Shown here: positions 56,026 to 64,000 of the stretch, one piece after another | Numbering within the stretch: position 1 is the stretch's first letter | Layout: each line of letters starts with the position of its first letter | Assembly: GCA_001695595.3 (NCBI GenBank) | Contig: MBPM02000044.1 | Location: 124,001 to 188,000, forward strand | From: Plasmopara viticola | Lineage: Eukaryota > Oomycota > Peronosporomycetes > Peronosporales > Peronosporaceae | Length of the DNA: 64,000 nucleotides | Direction: 5' to 3' | Translations under genes and position numbers: made by a program | Notes under the pieces: generated by a model | Told to the model about the DNA's origin: nothing | What the model saw: the letters and a program-made list of their open reading frames with translations, nothing else | Database searches by the model: none

Positions 56026-57200
56026 TTTTCGGAAAAGGTTGGGGTGACGCCCTCCTTCCAAGCGCGGGGGCTAAATGCTCGCGCGCTTCGGGCAGGTGCT
56101 CTCGGGCATCTGCAGGTCTCTAACGAGTCTCACCCTCGACGCGACGGTCTCCAGCACCAGGTCAAACCCCCTTCCACGCCCTTAACCGCGCCAACCGCAT
56201 CCGGATTGGCTCCTTTAATGTGAATTCTCTAGGTTCGAAGCGCAAGAAGCACGAAACACTCCCCGAAGACCTCCGGCGCTATCGCGTCGATATCCTTGGC
56301 CTCCGAGAAACCAAGATCCACGATAGAGGTGAGCACCGCATTGATGACTTCCTTCTAACCATGAAAAAAAAAATAAAAAAAAAAAACGAAACCAAGACCG
56401 AAGTCACCAAAATCCGCCGCCACTGCAACCCGTCGGGCGCCACTCGACACGCCCGAGCCCGAGAAGAAACCTGGCGCCACACTAAGAAGCTCGAACACTC
56501 CTCGGCGATATTGAAGATCTATCCCGACGCAAGTCCCTGGCCACCCTCGCGCTTCACCGCCTCTGGTCCGTCTGGCTCCGCCCCACTCTCATCTCACGCA
56601 AGACCCGCATTCGATTGTACAACACCTACGTTCTTCCGATTCTGCTGTACAACTGCGCCACCTGGGCTCTTACCAAGTCAGAGCTCCACGGCCTCGAGAG
56701 TTTCCATCGCCGCCAGCTTCGCTACGCTCTTGGCTATCGCTACCCCCGACACATTTCGAATGCACGACTCTACGACCTCTGTGATGAGCGGCCGCTGAGA
56801 CTACGACTGACACAAGCTCGCTGGCGCCTGTTTGGCCATGTACTTCGCCGCTATCCCGACATTCCAGCTGACCTCCAGATGCGTGCCCACTTCTTCTCCA
56901 CCGCAGCAAAATGGCGCGGACGTCCCCGCACCACGCTCTCCTCAACACCCGACCACAACCTTGTTTCCCGTGGCTCCGGCTTTCGACTCCGGATAGCACA
57001 AGACCTCGAAGTGGTACGTACCCTTGCACAAGACCGAAAGAAATGGAAGACCCTCAAGACCTCGGTGCTGGCTGCACTGCCCGCCGAACGAGACCCGACG
57101 TATGCGGACACCACATCTATGCCGTGGACTAGCCAGACTGAGCCTAGCACGTGCATAACTTGGCAACGCGATAACGTAATACATTACATTACATTACCTC
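56026..57200 (+). mobile_element. Longer internally deleted LINE (non-LTR) element, copy D
   Basis: About 1.17 kb, flanked by TATCATA (56019-56025 and 57201-57207) and ending in ACATT repeats. The 5' 130 bp equal those of copies A-C. It is followed by the N-terminus of an endonuclease (RIGSFNVNSL, about 56200-56340), a poly-A-rich junction near 56360-56390, and then the part downstream of the RT core (56560-57120). The central RT is deleted. It sits within a repeat whose uninterrupted relative is at 33953-34150. Confidence 0.85.
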
Positions 57201-57223
57201 TATCATACTGTACCTTCTTATAA
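56615..57223 (+). pseudogene. LINE polyprotein, C-terminal part
   Basis: 202 codons starting YNTYVLPILLYNCATWALTK, then FHRRQLRYALGYRYPRHISN, then a WRLFGHVLRR stretch. This is the well-known region following the RT core in many non-LTR elements (the pattern L-LYG-x-E-x-W, RR-LR-x-I-LG, RR-LRW-x-GH-x-x-R). The catalytic core of RT is absent, so no activity is expected. Confidence 0.85.
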
Positions 57224-57379
57224 TAGAATAATATTGAATTTTGATAAGAAGTGAAGACTTAGGTGACTCAGGAGAATAGAGACCCATACTAGACATCGGA
57301 ATGAAGTACGCTAATTAGTCACCATAAAAGGCTCCAATTATTATCGCTTAGGGAATTATTGTCGTGGAGAGTATTATAA

Positions 57380-58269
57380 TGAAGAAATGTTTCCACGAGT
57401 CAAAATTCCTGTCGTTGCTGAGGTTGTTGATACACCAGCGCCATCGGTGATCGAGCCCGTCGAGGCCTCGAATGTCGGAGCAAGCAAACTTCCAGAATTG
57501 GATGAGTCGATTGTCGCACTGGCGGTCACGGACAGCGCAGTTTATGTAGAGGATTATGATTCTGGTATATATATACAATACGGACGACGAATATGATACC
57601 GACGATAAGGGTAAATTTGTTCCAACGACGACAAAGTTAGCTTCGCCACTATGTCGATCATAGACATTTCGAGCAGTGAGGGAATTAATGAGATTCGTGA
57701 TGACTCATGGATGCATAATTCGGACGACTCTTGTAGTAATGATGACAGCATTGTCTGGGACGAACCCCATAATGAAAGCCTGAACCAATCCCCGCTGGAA
57801 GAACTTGAGCGCGTGAGGCAAGCAGAACAGTATGGTGAAAATGAGAAAGCATCTGAGAAAGATGTTACTCCATCACCGATTGACAACGTTTATTTGACCA
57901 AGCCAAAAGCCGAGACTATCACTGATAAATTCACCATAGAGACCACCGGTGAGATTGAAATCAAGGAGATCAACCTTAAGAAGGTTGTTAATGACAGGAT
58001 GCTTCTGGACAAGAATCGAATTCGTAATGCAATAAGATTGATCTGGATGATTTATCATGGCTGCGCAATGTCACTATTTATGCATTCAATCTCGCGCTGC
58101 TGATATCACAAACCCTTGTAACAACGGCTTGCCAATGTGGTTTGGAAAGAATAATACAAAGCTTCGTTTTGAGGAGGAAAAAGTGGATGCAATCGAGGTT
58201 AGTACAGTCGGGATAGTCTTTCGAGCCTACAAACTGACCATTTCTTTCAAACATAGTCCGAATTTCTAA
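57380..58269 (+). pseudogene. Virus-like element block 2, N-terminal region
   Basis: Open pieces (57387-57596, 57651-58103, 58057-58269) form an acidic, valine-proline- and serine-rich sequence in shifted frames, with stops between. No motif names it. It lies directly upstream of the helicase domain, where the N-terminal primase or linker of such proteins would be. That position is the only basis for the assignment. Confidence 0.35.
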
Positions 58270-58379
58270 CCAGTAGTCGCCCACCTTGAGATGAGGGCCG
58301 ATATCGACGCTTTGACCCATTTAGTGAATCATAAGTCTGCTGATGTTCATCCATATGGTCCATTCGACGCTCATAAGAA

Positions 58380-59365
58380 CGATTCTCGTGTGTTCAATTT
58401 ATTGAGTGAATTTTCTAAGTATATGATCATGAGTTTGTAATCAATCAAGATCGAGTTGATGGGTGGCTTGGTCATATCAAATGTGTGCTATCTGACAGTA
58501 ATGATGATGTTTATCAGTTCATTAGTTCTTTGCGAGGTACTTCGCTCCTTTGATTTAGAAGCTGCATGTGAAGGTGAAGATGATTCCACGCATATAAGGA
58601 GCGCAGGGGTGTGGTAAGATTTCTGCACTTGATATCTTTCATCATTTTGTTATTGTCTCTCAGAGTAGTCTTGCGAAGTTGTCAATGAAGTGTGCCACGG
58701 CTCGGTTTAACAAAATTCGACAATGTAAGCTGTTAATTACTCTAGACGAGGCTTTTGACTCAAACAAACGCTCTGTGAATAATAAAATGAAGAGTTACAT
58801 CACCGACGATTGCACGCAGATTGAACGCAAGGGCTTCGAAACTTTAGATGTCAATGACGACGCAAATTATGTGATCTTGACGACTAATGACTTTTGTTCA
58901 ATCATCGAAGCCAATGATCGTCGATGTGTCTCGTTGCTAGTGGAAGCCGTGTCGATGATAGGAGATATTTCGATCGCTATTTGATGCTTTAGCTAATCTC
59001 GGTTCAGGTCTTGACATCTTTCACTACCTCGCGCGTGTTGATTTGACAGGATCAAGTCTCAAGCGTTCCCTCTCACGAAGTATAATAAGGTTTTCATGAC
59101 AAAGCAAACCAACAACGTGGTGAAGTGTCTTCTCGATATGCATGAGAGACTAAGCGATGAAGAAGGTGACGAAATTGAAATAGCATCGACGTCCGAGTGG
59201 TGTAGTAAACACTGCATATGGGCTCAGACGAGTAGAATGTCCCGCATTATGTCTCTCAACGTTTTAAGTGGATTGTTGATGAATGAGGGGGTAGAAAACG
59301 AATCGAAGAATATTGTTGATTGTGGTAAGCGTTTCAAGCTCCGATATCGAATCATTTGGCGTTAA
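58380..59365 (+). pseudogene. SF3 (D5-type) helicase relic of a virus-like element
   Basis: SF3 helicases drive replication in poxvirus-like giant viruses, virophages and Polinton-like elements. One frame, open from about 58598 to 58984, contains a Walker A GAQGCGK (58598-58618), then HHFVIVSQSSLAKL, a Walker B-type LLITLDEAFDSNK (about 58733-58770), KSYITDD and IERKG (sensor loop), the TTND motif and SNDRR-type NDRRCVSL (about 58910-58940). The frame then shifts, and a FDALANL...IFHYLARVDLTG stretch and a KCLLDMHERLSDEEGD piece (59096-59365) complete the domain. The part before the P-loop (58430-58590) is recognisable in broken frames. Confidence 0.75.
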
Positions 59366-59473
59366 ATCTTGGAAGTACAGCTAGCGCAGTCCATCAAAAT
59401 AACGGCGGTATTGGTAATTTGTGATTTCAAATAATAGTTTTTTAGTCATACGCAAAGACAAAAAGGGATTGAG

Positions 59474-59704
59474 CTAATGCCGGATCTTCTGAGCTTCTGC
59501 CCATCTGATATGCCTCTGAGATTCATAGTGATATGTTCTGGTAATGCTGCCGTATTCGCACGTAATCTTTTCGACAAGTCTTTCTTTATCTACCCAGTTG
59601 TATTGCTTGTAAATCTCAGTTAGAGCTTCCTCATTGATTCCCAATATCTGTTTGTACTCTTTCTCTGTTTTTCCCTTCTCAATAGCCCAAGTAATTATAT
59701 CTTA
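59474..59704 (-). pseudogene. Conserved minus-strand ORF fragment of the virus-like element
   Basis: 76 codons open to a TAG at 59474-59476, with no ATG. It is charged and helical (EKGKTEKEYKQILGI, KERLVEKITC). A broken version lies at about 32420-32640 in block 1, so it belongs to the element. Family not recognised. Confidence 0.35.
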
Positions 59705-60739
59705 TTTGCACAAGTTCTCTTGAATTTGTTGATCCAAATCATTTCATGAGAATGAAGCTGACGTCTATCGGCAACCTCATACTGCTTGATCGATATGACC
59801 ATACTTTTGTAGTATATATAGATTACAATCTCGCTTGTTCCTTTTTCTTCATGCCAACGTTAAAAATTAGACCGATACCCACTCATACGATGTTTGAGAA
59901 AACTAAATGTGCTACCCACATAGCAACTGTCGCTTTGATTACAAACAATATTATACACTGAACCGATCAGGTTTATCGTCATACTTATATTATTCAGACA
60001 TCCAACAAAAGACATCCCAACTGATACGATCCCTCTTTAATACGACGACGAGTCTGCCCACACCGCTAAAAAAATTTCACTGATCCACGCTAAGGGCTGG
60101 CTTCTGGTCCGATCGCAGACGCAACACCTTCAAGAAGACCCGAGGTAATTAGCTTTTAGTAATCTTAGAGAAAGCCAATTCTTCTTTTTGCAGCAGTTTT
60201 GATTCCATTCCACAAAGTTTTCACGAGAACGGAGCCGCTTAGTCTTGATTGATGAGTACGGAGAACTTATCTGTGAGACTTATGTAACGTCGTCCCTTTT
60301 CCCGCCTCGTAAGACACCTTCTTTTCGTTTTCAATATGGAATTAATATGTGCGGCCTTTGACGGATTAGAAATGACTCAATCGGACGCGCTACTCTAATA
60401 GCATGTGCGTGACTCATACCGACAGCCAAATTCCTCGTACATTTCAAGCGAATATCTGATTACTTATATACAGAGCGAGAGACAAAAATGTCGAAGGTTG
60501 ATAACTTAAACACTCAGTCTGGATTTAATTACAGATACCAATACTCGAGACATTATAATGGGAAGTGAGTATAGTAATTTGTCGGACACTACACCAGACA
60601 AGTGATCAACTTTTACAAGGCCGGCGCTGCGAAACACTTATGGTCTCTAGATAATCTGAATTCCAATATCCATTTCTTGAAAATATTCGACGACGCCTCT
60701 TTCTTAAGACGTTTAAGGTTTGGAACTCGAGCATCATTG

Positions 60740-61555
60740 CGCTTCTGATGAGCATCTATGCAAGCAAAGAGAGTATCGGACTAACACTGAACGCCATCTG
60801 CATAATGGTCAAAAACTAATTTCGTGATGCTTTTGGATATTACAATGCGAAGCGAACGGAACTGAGTAAGCAAAACAAAGATGCAAAGCTGGACAACGAA
60901 TGGCACCTGAGGAAGAGACGAAGAACATCAAATATGACATGCTAATGTCCGTCCCTGGTAAAACTTCAAAGGTGCTTACCGAAACGTATAGTGAAGTATT
61001 TCTATCTCGATCTGAGTTTAAAGAGCTGGCTAAAGCAAATAGAACTGATGACTCGAGGCTTGTGTTGATTATATCACATTACAATTGAATTTGCATAATC
61101 CGCTTCGTCTTGTGTTCTTCTCACTCCAGAAAAAGGCGCTAATTATCCGCAAGAGAAAAAGTTACACCTAAACAAATTCAAAAATGTTCGGCTTATAGGA
61201 CCGCAGACGGTGCACTACGATGAAAATTGATTAAGTCATGTCTCGACTACGTGACTAATACTCTTAAAGAGAAGCCTAGCCAGCTACTATGGCGCATTTT
61301 CACTCGCCAGCCAGGTGAGTATGATAAAATACAAATCCGAACAATAGCTTTAGTTAGGTTCTATCGAAGCTTTTTGTGAAGTACAATGGAAAACGAATGT
61401 AAATGGATACGATCCGGCACATTACTGAGCCTCATTTGATCCAATCGCCAACATATAAGCATATGTGCTTAACTTTTCAGTTGCGAGAAGAAAGATTTAC
61501 ATGCCAAACTTTTTTAAAGTATTATATAAAACGAGCTTTGATTTGATCGCAAATC
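60740..61555 (+). pseudogene. Tyrosine-recombinase-like relic
   Basis: Pieces in order: a basic stretch YYNAKRTELSKQNKDAKLDN (about 60837-60895), the open ORF 60900-61088 (MLMSVPGKTSKVLTETYSEV, LSRSEFKELAKANRTDDSRL), a LHNPLRLVFFSL stretch, a LLWRIFTRQPGEYDK stretch (61275-61325) and MDTIRHITEPHLIQSPTY (61400-61455). The last resembles the H-x-x-R region of integrases of giant-virus and Polinton-like elements, though the spacing is not canonical and the frame is broken at least five times. Block 1 keeps only the first piece. Confidence 0.5.
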
Positions 61556-61560
61556 GAGCG

Positions 61561-61668
61561 AATGCTTCCGAAGTATCACTTTAAACCAGACGATTGGTAC
61601 GACCAAGCGGCCAAGCCTCCTTCAAAGCCTGCTACAACGCCTCCAAGCAGCCCTAAAGACCGTCGGTA
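61561..61668 (+). CDS. Short proline-rich ORF after the recombinase relic
   Basis: 35 codons, rich in proline and lysine (KPPSKPATTPPSSPK). No family. May be the N-terminus of the next reading frame of the element, whose later parts (61680-62400) are frame-broken. Confidence 0.25.
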
Positions 61669-61869
61669 GCGCATATTCCTTGGAAATATTACACCTGCTG
61701 GCAGTAACAAGACGCTTGGGATTGACATCTCTAAGAAATAATTTATTTGAGATCATGGAGCAAAAAAAAAGAGAACATACCGCAAAGCTAGTCCATCCCA
61801 TGTGGAATCCCAATGGACTCCAAGCTTGCTTACGGAGTGACTATTTTCAAGTAAATACCAAAACAATGA

Positions 61870-62383
61870 GCTTTCGTTGATCTCTGGCGAATGATCGAAT
61901 AGAAAAAGAGCTTTGACAAGGCTTTATTTGACCATCTCGAAGAACATGAACGGGGCTTTATAAAGTTTTGCTTAAACAAATGCAAAATTACTTCACGAGG
62001 ATTTCAAAATGCATATAATCAGCTTCTAGATGGTTTGGTGAAACGTCTAAAAATGCCTGCAACGACTATTAAAGATAATTTTCACTAATAAAAACGGAAA
62101 TGGAGTCAAACTTTGACGAAGTATGCAAAAAAGGCATGTTCTCGACCTTATACCACAATTAATTCAAGCGTCTGATGGAGCTTTAGTTACCTTAAACTTA
62201 ATAAATAATCTCGAGCTTATATATACGATGCTCTACAAATCATGGATAATCTCACCAAAAAAGAATACAAAGTATCGAGTGACTCTAAATACTGGAAAAG
62301 CGATTAGACTTAGCGTTTCTTTTTATGCGCCAAACTCCACTGAAGTCATATCGCAACCTGATCACAATGATAGTGATCGATGA
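61870..62383 (+). pseudogene. 3' part of virus-like block 2
   Basis: Matches 30740-31210 inversely. Fragments: LWRMIE followed by DKALFDHLEEHERGF (61877-61960), NAYNQLLDGLVKRLK, and an open 86-codon frame (62123-62383) with YTMLYKSWIISPKKNTKYRV. Unrecognised, but preserved between two blocks in the same order, which shows it once coded. Confidence 0.45.
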
Positions 62384-62529
62384 GCGAGATATTACGTTTG
62401 GCATAAGTTTGACAATATTAATATCACCAGATTAGTTAAGGAAGCGCTGTTTGTGGTAAATGGCCTTTGTGAATTTTATCGGTTGATGAAGCTCTCTCAG
62501 ACTGGCGTTTGAAGCTAAGTAGTTATGAG

Positions 62530-62990
62530 AATTCAATGTAACGAGGCCTCTTCATCATGTGGCTAACGTTGATCATCTGGAGTTGATTGGTCAGGGCTTC
62601 GATATTTTTTGAACCATAGTCGTTTTTAGATGGCGCTACAAATTTGAAGTGATCGATTCCCTCAGACTCGTCGATCTCCTTTGCCATTTCTTGAGGCATT
62701 AATTGTCGTCTAATTGTTTTCTCGTCGAAGCAATTTCTTTCTTTTGAATAAGTAGATTAAATGAGGTTTCCAATTCTTTAAAATCTTAACAATAAAGTGG
62801 CTACCCACTAGTTCCAATATCGATTCTTGCAGCCTATCGACTTCAGGCAGTATGTATGAAATTGCACTAGGATCCTTATCTATCTACTATTCGTGGCGAG
62901 AAATTACTGCTCAGCGCCAAAGCAGTAGTTTTAAGATCATATGATCAGCTGCTTCTACCATGACGACATACACGATTAAGATGTCGACGT
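62530..62990 (-). pseudogene. Minus-strand relic, family unknown
   Basis: Broken frames on the minus strand carry protein-like pieces, including MPQEMAKEIDESEGIDHFK (about 62708-62650) and KNIEALTNQLQMINVSHMM. They end near 62535. No known motif. It may be the last gene of the virus-like element on the opposite strand, since such elements usually carry genes on both strands. Confidence 0.3.
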
Positions 62991-64000
62991 TCAGAGACCC
63001 TCGAGTGCGTTTGTACTAAATTTACCGCACGATTCCAAACTACTTATGCTAATGTGACGAATATTTTGGTTAAAGTATCCCCACTCAGTGCGAAAAACAA
63101 AGCATTTAAAAATTCGCTCATGCTTTCGTCTCATTATGATGCAGCAATTGGAGGAGCGATTGCGTGGGATGATGGAGTCAATATTGCAATAATGGTTGGA
63201 CAGCCTTCTGCTCCGTCATGAATAGAAGCAGCAAGAATACTTGAGACACTGACCTCGGTACGAGCGACCTTAGTTTCTCTTCCTTCTCCCGACATCGCGT
63301 TCCTATCCGTAATCTCAATCTTTACGAATTACACGAGGTGTTGTATCTGGAAATCTGAAGTTGAAATGGTAATTCTGGTACAAGAGTGAACGAAAATAAG
63401 TGCGGAAATTTTCTATTCCGTATCTGGAAATTCTGTGCTGTGCTCGGCAAAGAAGGCTCATGCCCCACTCATGATAGTAGTCGTTGTCTTGTGACAAAGT
63501 GGTACCGATGAGACCTTTGATATAACACCACATCTAAGTTTTTTTTTAATATAATATTAGCCGGATTCTCTACATTGTTAATGATGTTTGAGTTAAAAAA
63601 TGACGCCATATCAATGTCTAAAACGGAGGATAGATGATAATCTAACAGGGTTCTTATTCTTAGAGCTTAGAAGCTTCAAGTTTATTCAAGTTTCATGACT
63701 CTGACTATTGTCATCCGCAACCATCTGTCGTGACACACTGACCATTCGAAATGCTGCTTATCCCTGCGAGCACGACCTCTTGATCAGACCACGGGGTACC
63801 TAAAATCAATTTTGTACTGCATAAGCATTCGCTTCAAGCGGAGCTGTGTTGCCCACATGCGGTGAATTCTTCCGTGGCCACTATCTTGCGGCCAAAGCTG
63901 CTTTTTTGGAGCTTTGCAACCAGCTTTTTTTTTTCCTTGTAAGACGGTGTATCCTACATCTACAACGCTAGCTTTGCTTTTTCGGCAACTCGTGTTCCTA
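62991..64000. other. Right edge of the window
   Basis: Small frames only (63315-63533, minus, 72 codons, unrecognised). The last 200 bases are related to 22340-22680, including GCTTCAAGCGGAGCT. Nothing else is seen. Confidence 0.35.

Noticed and set aside
56360..56395. Poly-A tail marking a retrogene end
   Set aside because: Inside the LINE copy D between endonuclease and RT pieces; better read as a deletion scar.

Overview
The window reads as an oomycete genome, most likely a downy mildew; Plasmopara is my best guess. The strongest evidence is a family of secreted proteins with a signal peptide, an exact RXLR motif and an EER motif, plus Crinkler-like genes. Host genes are few, compact and carry short GT-AG introns of about 50-75 bp. 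Most of the sequence is decayed, nested repeat DNA. No rRNA, tRNA, CRISPR or bacterial-type operon was seen.

Layout. 1-5.6 kb: no gene recognised apart from a small Ty3/gypsy reverse-transcriptase relic. 5.7-21.1 kb: a cluster of five paralogous RXLR-EER effector genes. The first is a pseudogene split by a complete Ty1/copia element (6.18-10.52 kb), the third has lost its ATG, and three look intact. They are separated by related spacers and two short LINE-derived elements. 23.2-28.9 kb: a housekeeping island with RFT1 (lipid-linked oligosaccharide flippase), two near-identical inverted copies of ELP6 (Elongator subunit) and a NEK-like protein kinase whose first exon is also duplicated. 29.1-40.0 kb: two copies of a Crinkler-type header plus kinase gene, each followed by a FYVE zinc-finger relic. 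One copy is split by a second copia element (34.80-39.10 kb). Between them lies a relic of a DNA-virus-like element with an SF3 (D5-type) helicase.

40-53 kb: an inverted, internally reduplicated block of degraded genes, virus-like fragments at 46-48.7 kb, a gypsy relic, a third short LINE derivative and repeats that captured an ELP6 exon. 53.2-55.1 kb: the third Crinkler-kinase/FYVE copy. 55.3-57.2 kb: a TIR element carrying the ELP6 exon, then a longer internally deleted LINE. 57.3-63.5 kb: the better-preserved virus-like block, with SF3 helicase, a tyrosine-recombinase-like relic and other fragments.

The functional genes are probably RFT1, both ELP6 copies, the NEK-like kinase and three RXLR effectors (12.97, 17.83 and 20.26 kb). 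The Crinkler kinases all carry frameshifts or stops. The two host pathways (dolichol-linked glycan flipping and tRNA wobble modification) are unrelated apart from sharing a very short divergent promoter. The main interest is the layering of mobile and virus-derived DNA over the effector genes and the duplication history it records. All calls rest on reading the sequence by eye; no database search was run.
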